Positions 17,846 to 28,028 are shown, counted from the stretch's first letter. The stretch is 64,000 nucleotides of DNA from Alteromonas portus (GCF_005117025.1 NZ_SWCO01000001.1:903136-967135); one strand, 5' to 3'. The notes: generated by a model from the letters alone, not told the origin. Translations and numbers: made by a program.

Positions 17846-18692
17846 TGCATATAAGAATATTTAGAAACTGCGTGAGATAATTAGAGAGCGACTCTAAATT
17901 TAACCCTTTGCTCATTTTAAGCCGTTATGCTACCGCGTAGCGGCTAGTTTATTTAAGTGCTTTAAAGCCTAGCAGGGGTTATGAATATGTACTTAATGCA
18001 TCACCGTAGTTTGCCTCCAACCTAATATCCTTACAATTTAATACCTTCACAACCTAACCCTCTTACAGGGTAATAGCCGATCAGGCTGTGCATGAAAAAA
18101 GCTGATATCGTCATTTCTTTGCGTGCGAATAGGCAGTAACTCATCACTTAATCGCTTTATACTTCCACGGCATTAAAAGTCATTGTGCTCGACAGATATT
18201 GAGTCTGTATTTAGTAGACAAATCAAACAGAACTGAAACACCAACCTGTTTTCGCAAAACAGCAGTTGCTCTTCAATTTAAGTGCTGCAAATTAGCGAAG
18301 CTCAAGTTGCAGCTGACAATGTCAAAGTGTCGAACCCATAAAGCGGTTCTCAACATGTTTCTTAATTAACCTTTTCTTAATCTTTCTGAGACAAAATCGA
18401 TAGCCTTCGAACTTTTTCGTTCAAAAAGCGTACTGTTTAGCGTTTTTTTAGACTAAAGATTAAGAAAATTTATAAAGAGTTTTTAAATTTTGGTGTATTT
18501 GCTCTCGTCATTTTGTCATTTTTTCTATATTATCCAGACCACAAATAGCAACTATTATTATTTGCAATTGCAAAACGAATGAAAAGTTAAGCGGCTTGAA
18601 AGAGCCAGCGACTTAAAAAAGTATTGCCGAATAATAAGGTTCTTGGTTGCCAATAAACACACAACACTTTGAAGAACACTTGGAGAGTAATT
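17846..18692. other. Long spacer before the TonB receptor
   Basis: About 850 bp with no convincing gene. A bulged hairpin (17920-17945, AGCCG...CGGCT with inner CTAC/GTAG) may end the upstream transcript. Near the receptor lie a TATTAT -10-like box (18528-18533) and a perfect 14-bp palindrome TTTGCAATTGCAAA (18561-18574). The rest looks non-coding and AT-rich. Confidence 0.5.
18505..18533 (+). promoter_or_regulatory. Possible promoter of the TonB-dependent receptor
   Basis: TATTAT at 18528-18533 with a poor -35 (TCGTCA, 18505-18510) at 17-bp spacing. The palindrome at 18561-18574 would lie about 20-35 bp downstream of transcription start, where a repressor could act. The region is AT-rich but no canonical Fur box was found. 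Confidence 0.35.
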
Positions 18693-20768
18693 TTGAAATT
18701 CAAACTTACGAGTATTGCCACTGCGATAATGTTAAGCCCAGCTGTACTTGCTGCTGATATGGAAGACATTGAAAGACTGACGGTAGAAGGTAAGTACCTT
18801 TCTGTTAACCAGTCTAACTCTATTAAGAGCCCAACGCCTATCCTTGACGTGCCGCAAAGCTTGTCAATTATTACCGCTGAAGAAATTACGGCTCGCGGTA
18901 TTACTAGCGTTGGTCAAATTATTGATTACACGCCAGGTGTTAATACTTCTCAAGGTGAAGGTCACCGTGATGCGGTGGTATTTCGTGGCGTACGTTCAAC
19001 AGCCGACTTCTACTTAGATGGTAATCGCGATGACGTTCAATACTACCGTGCGCTTTACAACGTTGAACAAGTAGAAATTCTTCGTGGACCGAATGCATTG
19101 CTATTCGGCCGAGGCGGTACAGGCGGTATTTTAAATCGTGTATCTAAAAAGGCGAAAACAGGCGAAAAATTCGTAAACTATAACGTTTCTGCTAATACCT
19201 TTGGTGCTTACAATCTTCAATTAGACACAAACGTTGATACAGGTGAGAAATCTGCGCTTCGTATCAATGCTATGTACGAAAGCTTAGATAATCATCGTGA
19301 CTTCTACTATGGCGATCGCTACGGCTTTAACCCGACTGCACGTTTTGAAGTGAGCGACGATACCATTGTTGATGTGTCATACGAATATATCGATCATGAG
19401 CGCTTCATTGACCGTGGTGTGCCAACGGCAAACGGCGAACCTGTAGAAGCATTTGAAGAAATCGTATTTGGCGACTCGGAAAATAACTACCAGACGCTTG
19501 GTGCCGACGTATTTCGTGCAAACGTTGAACACCGTTTCTCTGACAACCTAAAAGGTAACTTCAACGCCTTTTACGGTGACTACGACAAAGTTTACTCAAA
19601 CTTTTACGCAGCGGCTTATGACGCTGACACTGAAGTAGTAACCCTTGATGGTTATATAGATACTACACAGCGTGAAAACCTTATCTTGTCTTCAAACTTA
19701 GTAGGCGAGTTCGCTACGGGCAGCATTGAGCATACGGTTATCTTTGGTGGTGAGGTTATCAATACCAAGTCAAATCAAGACCGTTATAACCCTGTTTTTG
19801 ATTCTACAGATGGCGATAGAGAAGCGTTTAATGTATCTCGCCCACTTAGTTTCAGAGGCCTAACTGGTACCAACTCAGTTGGCGAAACAGTAACGGCGAC
19901 ATTCTCTGATATTAACGACGATACACACGTAGACCTTGATGTTTACTCTTTCTACGTGCAAGACGAAATTGCACTATCAGAAAACTTCGACCTAGTGCTA
20001 GGCGCACGCTTTGATAGCTTCGACATTGAAGTGTTTAATGTTGTTGCAGCAGAAACGCGCAGCAGAAAAGACGAAGAAGTTTCGCCACGTGCGGGCCTTG
20101 TTTACAAGCCACAAGAAAATATTTCAATTTATGCAAGCTACAGCGAGTCATTCTTACCACGCAGTGGCGAGCAGTATGCGAATATCAACGGTGATGCAGA
20201 CGCACTTGACCCAGATACTTTCACTAACCAAGAAATTGGTATTAAGTGGGACTTCAGTGAGAGCATGAGCTTTACGGCTGCTATCTTTGAAAATGAGCAA
20301 ACGTCTCTTGATAACGACCCTAACGATGCAGAAAGCTTCGTGGAAGTAGATTCAGATGTATCAGGTTTTGAGCTTCAGCTTCAAGGTTATATCACTGATA
20401 AGTGGTACGTTACTGCTAACTACAGCAACCTAGACGGCGAGAATGCAAGTGGCGTGGAGCTTCGTGAGCTACCTGAAAATACCATGTCGGTATGGACAAC
20501 TTATGAAGTAAATGAAGTATTTGGCTTCGGCATTGGCGCAACATACCAAGACGAAAGCAAGGTATCGACAAGCGCTACGTCACCTGTACTGCCAAGCTAT
20601 ACCCGTGTTGATGCATCGGCGTACTACACACTTAGTGACAAGACACGTCTTCAGCTAAACGTTGAAAACCTAACTGATACGCTTTACTTCCCTAATGCAC
20701 ACTCTACGCATCAGGTTACAGTTGGCGCACCAATCAACGCGCGTTTATCTCTGATTGGTTCTTTCTAA
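18693..20768 (+). CDS. TonB-dependent siderophore receptor
   Basis: About 691 residues. It imports a ferric siderophore across the outer membrane with TonB energy. Signal peptide MKFKLTSIATAIMLSPAVLA; a TonB-box-like segment follows (about DIERLTVEG). The plug domain contains PTPILDVPQSLSII, RGITSVGQIIDYTPGV, VVFRGVRSTADFYLDG and EILRGPNALLFGRGGTGGILNRV. A 22-strand-type barrel follows, ending in LIGSF. TTG at 18693 is chosen because GGAGAG (18682-18687) lies 5 bp before it; the frame extends to a TTG at 18669. The substrate is not determined. Confidence 0.9.
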   Translation: MKFKLTSIATAIMLSPAVLAADMEDIERLTVEGKYLSVNQSNSIKSPTPILDVPQSLSIITAEEITARGITSVGQIIDYTPGVNTSQGEGHRDAVVFRGVRSTADFYLDGNRDDVQYYRALYNVEQVEILRGPNALLFGRGGTGGILNRVSKKAKTGEKFVNYNVSANTFGAYNLQLDTNVDTGEKSALRINAMYESLDNHRDFYYGDRYGFNPTARFEVSDDTIVDVSYEYIDHERFIDRGVPTANGEPVEAFEEIVFGDSENNYQTLGADVFRANVEHRFSDNLKGNFNAFYGDYDKVYSNFYAAAYDADTEVVTLDGYIDTTQRENLILSSNLVGEFATGSIEHTVIFGGEVINTKSNQDRYNPVFDSTDGDREAFNVSRPLSFRGLTGTNSVGETVTATFSDINDDTHVDLDVYSFYVQDEIALSENFDLVLGARFDSFDIEVFNVVAAETRSRKDEEVSPRAGLVYKPQENISIYASYSESFLPRSGEQYANINGDADALDPDTFTNQEIGIKWDFSESMSFTAAIFENEQTSLDNDPNDAESFVEVDSDVSGFELQLQGYITDKWYVTANYSNLDGENASGVELRELPENTMSVWTTYEVNEVFGFGIGATYQDESKVSTSATSPVLPSYTRVDASAYYTLSDKTRLQLNVENLTDTLYFPNAHSTHQVTVGAPINARLSLIGSF

Positions 20769-20796
20769 GTAAAACTGAAAGATTACCTATAGAACT

Positions 20797-20832
20797 TAAA
20801 AGCCATTCGTGAAAGCGAATGGCTTTTTTATT
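20797..20832 (+). terminator. Rho-independent terminator after the TonB receptor
   Basis: AGCCATTCG (20801-20809) pairs with CGAATGGCT (20816-20824), loop TGAAAG, A-run upstream and T-run downstream. Confidence 0.93.
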
Positions 20833-20910
20833 TTGCAGAAAAGTCGTTCCAAGCGCCCTTGGTGTTATAAACGTATTTGCAGCTCATACTGTTTTACCTT
20901 CATACTGACT

Positions 20911-21006
20911 AAGTCAGCAAGTCAGCAAGTCAGCAAGTCAGCAAGTCAGCAAGTCAGCAAGTCAGCAAGTCAGCAAGTCAGCAAGTCAGCAAGTCAGCAA
21001 GTCAGC
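20911..21006. repeat. 8-bp tandem repeat, 12 copies of AAGTCAGC
   Basis: Exactly 12 perfect copies (96 bp) between two convergent genes, ending 1 bp before the stop codon of the acetyltransferase at 21008. Perfect short repeats of this length mutate by slippage, so copy number probably varies between strains. The open frame across it (repeating SASQQVSK) is not a real gene. Confidence 0.95.
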
Positions 21007-21007
21007 G

Positions 21008-21496
21008 TTAACCCTGTTTTGCGAAGTCGATAAGTGTCTGTCCATCCATGCGATAGCCTAACCATTCACTCTTAGGTTTTGCGCCTAACGATTCATAGAA
21101 ATCGATAGCTGGCTTATTCCAATCTAAAACACTCCACTCAAAACGGCCGCAGTCGTTCTCTACAGCTGTTCTCGCTAAATGTTGAAGCAAAGCTTTACCA
21201 GCCCCTAAGCCTCGGGATTTAGGTGAAACATAAAGGTCTTCAAGATAAAGCCCGTTGCGACCTTGCCAAGTTGAGTAGTTGAAGAAGTACACAGCAAAGC
21301 CAATAGGAACGCTGTTATTTTCGCAAATAACACAATGTGCGGTGGAGCCTTCGCCAAATAGTGTTTTTAAAAGTGCTTCCTCTGAAGCTTCTACTTCATG
21401 CTCAGCCTTTTCATAAATGGCGAGTTCTAGAATGAATTGGCGAATCTGTGAAATATCGTCAGGTGTTGCTGGTCTTATTGAAATTGCGTTATTCAT
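21008..21496 (-). CDS. GNAT N-acetyltransferase, SSAT-like
   Basis: 162 residues of a single GNAT fold. It resembles the spermidine/spermine or thialysine N-acetyltransferase group: ISIRPATPDDISQIRQFI at the start, the YLEDLYVSPKSRGLGAGKALL acetyl-CoA loop (RGLGAG), and the WSVLDWNKPAIDFYESLGA segment typical of this subgroup. The substrate is probably an amine, which is inferred from family. It is a single gene with its 3' end against the 8-bp repeat array. Confidence 0.88.
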   Translation of the reverse strand: MNNAISIRPATPDDISQIRQFILELAIYEKAEHEVEASEEALLKTLFGEGSTAHCVICENNSVPIGFAVYFFNYSTWQGRNGLYLEDLYVSPKSRGLGAGKALLQHLARTAVENDCGRFEWSVLDWNKPAIDFYESLGAKPKSEWLGYRMDGQTLIDFAKQG

Positions 21497-21522
21497 AGTG
21501 TTTTCTCTTCAATAGGCACGAA

Positions 21523-21549
21523 AAAAATGAGCCTTGAAGGCTCATTTTT
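21523..21549 (-). terminator. Bidirectional-type terminator between RND gene and GNAT gene
   Basis: GAGCC (21529-21533) pairs with GGCTC (21539-21543), flanked by A-run and T-run on opposite sides. It serves leftward transcription leaving the RND gene at 21608. Confidence 0.85.
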
Positions 21550-21607
21550 AAAGTTAAATGCGTTTGTAACACGTACTAGTGAACATCTACATAGTAAGTA
21601 CTAGCCG

Positions 21608-24600
21608 CTATTCAGCTGAACCCGAAGGCTCAGTCGTGTATATTTCACCTGCACCACTAATTACAACCCCAGCGCTCGATTTTCTACGTAAAATCAATCG
21701 TTTCATGTACGAAAAAGGGCCATGTAAATCAAGCAGGATTAAATACAAACACGGTACTAAAATGAGTGTTACCAAAGTAGCATAAAGCACTGCAAAGCCA
21801 AGTGCTGCAGCCATAGGCACTACAAATGCTGCCTGCAGGCTAGTTTCAAACATAATGGGCAGTACGCCCACAAATGTGGTGATTGAAGTTAACGTAATTG
21901 CCCTAAAGCGTGCGGTACCAGCATCAGTAACGGCTTCTTTGATACTGTAGCCCTGGGCACGGCGCTGATTCACAAAGTCAGTCATAACTAGCGAGTCATT
22001 GATTACCACCCCAGCGGCTGCAATAAGGCCAAAGTTAGACATCATAGATAGGTCTAAGCCTAGTACGAAGTGGCCGAACACTGCACCTGTAAAACTAAAT
22101 GGAATAACCGACATAATGATAAGCGGTTGCCCATAGCTTTTAAGCGGTACAGCAAGAAGGATATACACCATGATCATGGCCGCAAGGAAGAACAGTATTT
22201 GCTCATTCTGTTGCGCTTGTTGCTCTTCAATGTCACCGCCAAGTTCAGTCATAACCGACGGGAACGATTCTTTTAGCTGAGGTAACAGTTTGTCCTGAAT
22301 TTCAGTGACGACTTCATTAGGTTCAACTTTTTCCTCATCAATATTGCCCCATATATAAACGCTGCGATAACCACCTTCACGACGAATGTAGCTAATGCCT
22401 GGCTTTTCTTCTAACGCAACCACGTCACCTAGCATGACTTCCTGGCCACTAGGGGTGGTGATCAAAGAGTATTTTAGATCTGCAAAGCGTTCGCGGGTAA
22501 GTTCAGGGTAGCGAACCATGACTTTAACTTCTTCGCCGTTGCGAATGACGCGCTGCGCTTCGCCACCGTAGAAACCTGCGCCAACTTGAGAGGCAATGTT
22601 AGAGAGAGTCAGTCCCAAGTCGTAAGCAACCGGAAGCAATGTCATTTGTACTTCTTTGCTTGGTGGATCGATAGTTGAGCTTACGTCAAATAGGCCTTCT
22701 TGCTGCTGCAGCATTTCAATAAACTTAAGACCCGCAGCGTTTAACGTGTTGATGTCTGGCCCAAATAGTAGATACCCAAATTCACCGTCATCACCATCAC
22801 CGTTCACATCATCAATTACGGTAAAAGACTTCATACCGGTAATTTCAGGAATGGCTTCGCGCCAACGTCGGGCAAGTTCGAATGTGTCGATAGGGCGGTC
22901 TTCTTCATTAACCAGTGGCGTAAGTATGCGCCCTTCATTACTGTCTTCGTTAAAGGCAAGTCGATCGCGAATCATGCCTTGACCGAATTCATCAATAATT
23001 TGCTCTTCAACATCCAGAATGGTTTGCTCAACAATTTTAAGTGCATTGATAGTGGCTAGATCAGAGACGTTTTCGTTCATCTCTATTTTTACGCTTGGGA
23101 AGTCGTGAGGCACTTTAGGGTTTGGCACCATACGTACATAGTTTGCCCCAATCAGTCCCATGCTAAGCATTAGCATAGCAACGAACATCATAAATACTGC
23201 CCAGCGCCATTCAATCGCTTTTGTAACCGTACGCTTGTATGGGCCATTTACGAACGCAAAGAAGCCTCGGTTAAAGCGTGCACGCCAGCTATCTTGCCGT
23301 ACGGGTGAGAATTTCGTATGAGCTAAATGCGCAGGTAAAATTAGTTTTGACTCAATTAAACTAAAAGCCAAACACAGAATAACCACCACAGCGATGTTAT
23401 AGAAAAATGCGCCTTCAGGGCCACTGCTTAGCGTAAACGGAGCAAACACGGCGATAGTAGTGAGTACACCAAATGTTGCCGGTGTCGCTACGCGTTTAGC
23501 TCCGCGGATCACGTTGTCGACGCCGCCGCCTTTGGCTTCAATTTCGGTGTAGGCGCTTTCCCCAATAACTATGGCGTCATCGACCACGATCCCCAGAACC
23601 ATGATGAACGCAAAGAGCGAAAGAATATTAATGCTCACTCCGAAAACCGGCATAAGCATCATTGCACCTAAGAAACACACAGGTAGACCAACCATAACCC
23701 ACAGCGCCAATCGAAAGCGCAAGAAGAGGGTAAGCATTAACGCAACAAGAACAGACCCTTGAACAAGGTTCGATAACATCATGTCTAAACGTGCGTTAAG
23801 GTAGTAGGTCATATCCACCAGAACTTCTAAACTGACGCCCTGAGGAAGAGTCTCGTTTTTCTGGTCTATGTAGGCTTTTACGGTTTCAGCCACAGGAATA
23901 GTGTTTTGAGTTTTAGTGGCTTTAACGGCAATGTAGATGGCGTTCATACCGTTGTACTTAAAGTAACGCTCACCTTCAACAAAACCGTCGTTAATGTAGG
24001 CCACATCACCTAGCGTGACTTTAGCGCCTCCTGCACCAATTTTAATTGGAATCTGCTTGAACTCGTCGCCACTGTAATACTGGTTCTCAACTCGTACTGA
24101 TACTATGCCAGAATTGGTCCTTAACTGGCCGGCCGAAATATTCGCTGAATAGCTATTAATTGCCTGTGTAACATCGGAAATGGTTAAACCGTACTTTCTA
24201 AGCGTATCGGGCTTTATTTCGATGGCAATTTCATCATCGGGCGTATTGGCTTCCACCAAAGAAATAGAGCCAAGTTGAAGTAGTTCATCTTCAACTTCTT
24301 TTGCCAGCACTTTAAGCTCAGACAGTGGTAAGTCGCCAACAATGGGCATTTCTATCACTTGCTGCTGGAACTCTACTTGCGAAACATTTACTGGCTCCAT
24401 TCCGGCGGGGAAGGTTGCAATGCTGTCTACGCGAAGTTTGACCTTATCTAGAACATCAGTCAGTTCAGCTTTAGTATCAATTTCCAAGGTGACTGCACCA
24501 CCGCCGCGAAATGCCCGAGAAACAGTGCGCTTAATTTCAGTGATATCTTTTACCGCTTCCTCTACTTTAATGAAGATACTCTCTTCTATCTCTTGTGGAG

Positions 24601-24787
24601 ATGCGCCGGGGTAGTTTGCTTCAACGGTAATGTAGTTTATCTCGATGTTGGGAAACATCTGACGCTGAATAGTAAAGTAGCTGGCTATACCCATAACAAT
24701 GATAAAAAACATCAACAGGTTAGCCGCTACAGAGTTTCTTGCAAACCAAGAAATAATGCCGCTTTGTGTATCCTTGTGATTTTCCAT
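21608..24787 (-). CDS. RND-family efflux transporter permease
   Basis: 1059 residues. Inner-membrane proton-driven pump of the AcrB/HAE type with 12 predicted membrane helices and two large periplasmic loops. TM1 begins at about residue 18 (SVAANLLMFFIIVMG). The porter start FPNIEINYITVEANYPGASPQEIEE is typical. TM4 holds the proton-relay Asp pair in MVLGIVVDDAIVIGE. It forms an operon with the adaptor gene 9 bp upstream. No TolC-like gene is nearby, so a shared outer-membrane channel is expected. Substrates are unknown. Confidence 0.93.
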   Translation of the reverse strand: MENHKDTQSGIISWFARNSVAANLLMFFIIVMGIASYFTIQRQMFPNIEINYITVEANYPGASPQEIEESIFIKVEEAVKDITEIKRTVSRAFRGGGAVTLEIDTKAELTDVLDKVKLRVDSIATFPAGMEPVNVSQVEFQQQVIEMPIVGDLPLSELKVLAKEVEDELLQLGSISLVEANTPDDEIAIEIKPDTLRKYGLTISDVTQAINSYSANISAGQLRTNSGIVSVRVENQYYSGDEFKQIPIKIGAGGAKVTLGDVAYINDGFVEGERYFKYNGMNAIYIAVKATKTQNTIPVAETVKAYIDQKNETLPQGVSLEVLVDMTYYLNARLDMMLSNLVQGSVLVALMLTLFLRFRLALWVMVGLPVCFLGAMMLMPVFGVSINILSLFAFIMVLGIVVDDAIVIGESAYTEIEAKGGGVDNVIRGAKRVATPATFGVLTTIAVFAPFTLSSGPEGAFFYNIAVVVILCLAFSLIESKLILPAHLAHTKFSPVRQDSWRARFNRGFFAFVNGPYKRTVTKAIEWRWAVFMMFVAMLMLSMGLIGANYVRMVPNPKVPHDFPSVKIEMNENVSDLATINALKIVEQTILDVEEQIIDEFGQGMIRDRLAFNEDSNEGRILTPLVNEEDRPIDTFELARRWREAIPEITGMKSFTVIDDVNGDGDDGEFGYLLFGPDINTLNAAGLKFIEMLQQQEGLFDVSSTIDPPSKEVQMTLLPVAYDLGLTLSNIASQVGAGFYGGEAQRVIRNGEEVKVMVRYPELTRERFADLKYSLITTPSGQEVMLGDVVALEEKPGISYIRREGGYRSVYIWGNIDEEKVEPNEVVTEIQDKLLPQLKESFPSVMTELGGDIEEQQAQQNEQILFFLAAMIMVYILLAVPLKSYGQPLIIMSVIPFSFTGAVFGHFVLGLDLSMMSNFGLIAAAGVVINDSLVMTDFVNQRRAQGYSIKEAVTDAGTARFRAITLTSITTFVGVLPIMFETSLQAAFVVPMAAALGFAVLYATLVTLILVPCLYLILLDLHGPFSYMKRLILRRKSSAGVVISGAGEIYTTEPSGSAE

Positions 24788-24796
24788 AACGGCTCC

Positions 24797-25945
24797 TTAG
24801 TTCGCTTGTGCCGTTACAATTTCAGTGGTCGTCTCAATAACCTTCACCGCCATGCCGTTCTGAGGGTATTCAGGCAAACTCATTACCACTTTTTCTGCAT
24901 TGAAATCACCTTGAATAAGGAAGTCGCCATTTTCTTCCCGTACCACCTTAACTTTCTGCGATTTTAATCTGTCTTCATCGTCAAGGGTCCACAGCAGGCG
25001 ATTGGTCACCAATTCTTGCGGTACGCGGTACACGTCACTTAACGTTTTTCCAGTGAATGCTATTGTGCTGTACGAACCAAATTTAACAATAGGTTTGGAC
25101 GAGTTGATTGCATAGGGGTCTTCAATGCGTGCAACGAAATAACTCATGCGCGTGGTGTTATCTACAACGCCTGTATCTCTGTGAATAGTGCCCTTTACGG
25201 TAGCGCCCTGAATATCGTCGATTTCAATAGCAATTTCGCTTCCTATTGTGGTATCTGAAAGAAAAACACGGTCGAAACCTGCAATAGGGAAAGTGACTTC
25301 TGCAAATTCGATATTGTTAATAACCGCAACAGGCGAACCCTGAGTCACATAGTCACCAGTGCTGATGTCTCTTGATACAATAAGAGCATCATACGGGGCT
25401 TTTACTTTGCAGTTTTCTAAATCGCGTTTCGCAATTTTTAATTGAGCTTCGGCTGATTTTACGCCGGCTTTAGCGCTCATTACTTGAGGCTTGCGAAGGT
25501 ACAGGTCGGTTACCCGTGCATTCGGCATCGTTTTCGCTTCTTTAGCGGCTACTTCTGCCTGTGCTTCTTCTTGAATCAATTGTGCTTGTGCACTTGCCAG
25601 GTTTGCTTCTGCTAATAGAAGTGCGGCTTCATACGCATCAGCTTCTATTTCAAAAAGGGTTTCACCACGCCTAACTAGACCACCGCTTACAAATTTAGGA
25701 TTCCATCGTTCAACTTCCCCCGAGACTTGCGCTGCGAGATTGGTGGTCTCAAGCGGTAAGACTTCGCCGTAGGAAGTTAGCTGCACGCGCACGTCCTCTG
25801 GCGATAATGCCTCGATAGTAACGGTTGGACGCGTATCAACTTCTTCGGTTATAGCGCTGTCGGAAGCAGAAGCTTCGATTCCCTTCATACCTAAATAGCC
25901 TACTAGTAAGACACCAACAGGTAACGCAACTTTCATCCATTTCAT
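24797..25945 (-). CDS. RND efflux periplasmic adaptor (membrane fusion protein)
   Basis: 382 residues. An N-terminal membrane anchor/signal (VALPVGVLLVGYLGMKG) leads to a split biotinyl-lipoyl domain (LAAQVSGEVERWNPKFVSGG ... APYDALIVSRDISTGDYV). A helical hairpin rich in Ala, Glu and Lys lies between about 115 and 170, and beta-barrel domains follow. It links the RND pump encoded 9 bp downstream to an outer-membrane channel. First gene of the two-gene operon. Confidence 0.92.
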   Translation of the reverse strand: MKWMKVALPVGVLLVGYLGMKGIEASASDSAITEEVDTRPTVTIEALSPEDVRVQLTSYGEVLPLETTNLAAQVSGEVERWNPKFVSGGLVRRGETLFEIEADAYEAALLLAEANLASAQAQLIQEEAQAEVAAKEAKTMPNARVTDLYLRKPQVMSAKAGVKSAEAQLKIAKRDLENCKVKAPYDALIVSRDISTGDYVTQGSPVAVINNIEFAEVTFPIAGFDRVFLSDTTIGSEIAIEIDDIQGATVKGTIHRDTGVVDNTTRMSYFVARIEDPYAINSSKPIVKFGSYSTIAFTGKTLSDVYRVPQELVTNRLLWTLDDEDRLKSQKVKVVREENGDFLIQGDFNAEKVVMSLPEYPQNGMAVKVIETTTEIVTAQAN

Positions 25946-26067
25946 GGCTAAATCTACTTTTATAGCGAATACTTTACATAGTGTAGCGCTAAAGTGTTTC
26001 AGGAATACAGTGCAAATGTAACTAAACGTGAGTCAATTTTATGTAAAGGGCACAAAAGTGCGAGTGA

Positions 26068-27198
26068 CTAAACTTGTTGAGAGGTTGAGCTGGAAAAAGG
26101 GGATGAGTTTATTGACGAAATGGCGCATACACGATTGCGACCATTATCTTTTGCATAATAAAGCGCTTGGTCTGCACGACGTATGGCACTCGAAATATCT
26201 GTCTCAGCACTGACTTCACTTACGCCAAAGCTACTAGTTACATGAATTTCTTTACCATATACAGATAACGGGGCTTTACTGAGTAATTCTTTTATACTCT
26301 CTAATGCTTGCACCGCTCCGGCTTCATCGGTATCGGTAAAGATAAATATGAATTCTTCACCTCCCCATCGCCCGAGGATATCCTGTCCGCGAAGGCGAGC
26401 ATTAAATTTCACTGAGATCTGCCTAAGGACTTCGTCACCTTGTTCGTGACCGAGGGTATCGTTTATGCTTTTAAATCTATCTACATCGGCGATGGCAACC
26501 GAAAAAGGACGTTTGCTGCGAAGCATTCTCGCGTATTCTCTATCTAAACACTGCTGTGCACCCCGTCGATTTAGCAAATTCGTTAGATGGTCGTGCTTTG
26601 CCTGCCTCTCAAACTGTTCACTTAGATAGAGTGCGGTATCGTAACTTTTCTGTCGGCTATACTCGTAAAAAGCAGATAAAAAAGACACGGTCAAAAATGA
26701 GTAGAGTAGGCGAGTTTTGAAAGCATAAGTATAGTCAGCCACATATGAGGCATCGTTAAACCCAAAAAGGATGATTGCGCACGTCACCGTAAAAGCGATA
26801 AGTGCCAGTAACCCACGAACAAAACCAGCGAAAAACATAGTAACCGGTGGTACCAGGTACATCCAAAGTGGGCCAGTGTTGTCCTTGCCACCAGTAATGA
26901 TTAATAGCAGCGTTAGTACCATCAAACAGCTAATTAGCAGTGTAATAGACCACGTGCGAGCGGTAGCTGAAGAGAAGCGGACTTGTAATCGCTGTGATAT
27001 GGCAAAGACAATACTTGCAATGAACAGCGTTGTAGACAGGGAATATTCTGCGTCGATAAAAGCGCGAATTCCAAGCAAAAACGTAATGGACGTGCCGACG
27101 GCTGCAAACAGGTTAACCACAATAATGCGCCTGTTAGTTTCGTCTTTATAGTGGCTCTTTACGCCACTAAATACGTATTGCTTTAGTCTACCGAGCAT
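26068..27198 (-). CDS. Membrane diguanylate cyclase (GGDEF)
   Basis: 376 residues. About six hydrophobic segments (residues 25-190) form an unrecognised membrane sensor. The GGDEF domain follows: DHLTNLLNRRGA, SVAIADVDRFKSIND, HEQGDEVL and an intact active site RWGGEEF. An RxxD inhibitory site (RGQD) lies 5 residues before GGEEF, so product inhibition is expected. It makes c-di-GMP, the ligand of the LapD-like receptor at 5929-7869, though no specific link is shown. It begins 2 bp after the pqiC-like gene, so they may be co-transcribed. Confidence 0.92.
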   Translation of the reverse strand: MLGRLKQYVFSGVKSHYKDETNRRIIVVNLFAAVGTSITFLLGIRAFIDAEYSLSTTLFIASIVFAISQRLQVRFSSATARTWSITLLISCLMVLTLLLIITGGKDNTGPLWMYLVPPVTMFFAGFVRGLLALIAFTVTCAIILFGFNDASYVADYTYAFKTRLLYSFLTVSFLSAFYEYSRQKSYDTALYLSEQFERQAKHDHLTNLLNRRGAQQCLDREYARMLRSKRPFSVAIADVDRFKSINDTLGHEQGDEVLRQISVKFNARLRGQDILGRWGGEEFIFIFTDTDEAGAVQALESIKELLSKAPLSVYGKEIHVTSSFGVSEVSAETDISSAIRRADQALYYAKDNGRNRVCAISSINSSPFSSSTSQQV

Positions 27199-27200
27199 AA

Positions 27201-27812
27201 CTAATTTGGCTGGTTTAGACTGGAGTCAACGTCTTCAGCTAGTTTTTTGATAGCTGACCTCATCGCTTTAATGCTAGAGGCAAAGCCATCATTGTTAAGC
27301 GGCGACTTAAATATGAAAGAGTGAACACGGGCCTCTCCTGAGGCTTGAGTAATGCGATATTGCCCAGAAAATACTACTTCACCTTCGTACGTGCTTACCA
27401 GATCGTTAACATGCAAAGACATGTGATGCGTCTCTTCGCTTTTAAAGTGATCAGGGCGAATAAGCGCTATATCTTTTGACACCAATGCACTAGTGAGCGC
27501 TTTAGTTAGCCCCTCATCTACAGGCTCCGCCCATAAATGACTGGTAGAAATGTGAAGGTTAGTGTCACTCGTTTGATACACCAGCCCCCTGTGTTTTAAA
27601 TACTCTGGTAATGTGACTTTGTCTAAAACGACGGTCTGCTTCACATCGTGGTTCGTAAACGACGCATCGTTCGTTGTGTGAAGCAAATAATAGGTTAACG
27701 AATTGGGGGCGCTACTGCATGCAGATAGAAAGCAAAGAAACACAGCTAGCATACTGATGTGAAGCGCCGAGCTTCTTTTAAGAAAAGAAAAAGTCTTTAC
27801 CTGCATTATCAT
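27201..27812 (-). CDS. pqiC: PqiC/YmbA-family outer-membrane lipoprotein
   Basis: About 203 residues. The lipobox is FLCFLSAC followed by SSAPN. The mature region has the ABC-transport auxiliary (DUF330) pattern: YYLLHT, VVLDKVTLPEYLKHRGLVYQ and HLWAEPVDEGLTKALTSAL. PqiC binds PqiB and completes the bridge between membranes. ATGs at 27830, 27812 and 27806 are in frame; AAAGGA before 27812 favours that one. It lies about 215 bp after pqiB. Confidence 0.87.
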   Translation of the reverse strand: MIMQVKTFSFLKRSSALHISMLAVFLCFLSACSSAPNSLTYYLLHTTNDASFTNHDVKQTVVLDKVTLPEYLKHRGLVYQTSDTNLHISTSHLWAEPVDEGLTKALTSALVSKDIALIRPDHFKSEETHHMSLHVNDLVSTYEGEVVFSGQYRITQASGEARVHSFIFKSPLNNDGFASSIKAMRSAIKKLAEDVDSSLNQPN

Positions 27813-28028
27813 ATCATTTAATCCTTTCATCCCTGTTTATGGATGGCCCACCTTTAGCGTTTGGTGAGTTTGTTATTTTTCTAAAAAAATATAGCGTATT
27901 TTCAAAGCGAGTCGCGGTTGGCAACATCTCGTTGCGCAGTGACTTTGGTTAAAACATTCATTATTCGCGCCAGGCTGTACAATTTTTGCCCATTGTTAAT
28001 CTAGGTATCGACTCGCTAATCAATAACG

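Noticed and set aside
20809..21033. 74-codon frame with repeating SASQQVSK
   Set aside because: It is only the 8-bp repeat read in frame (24 bp gives 8 residues) starting inside a terminator.
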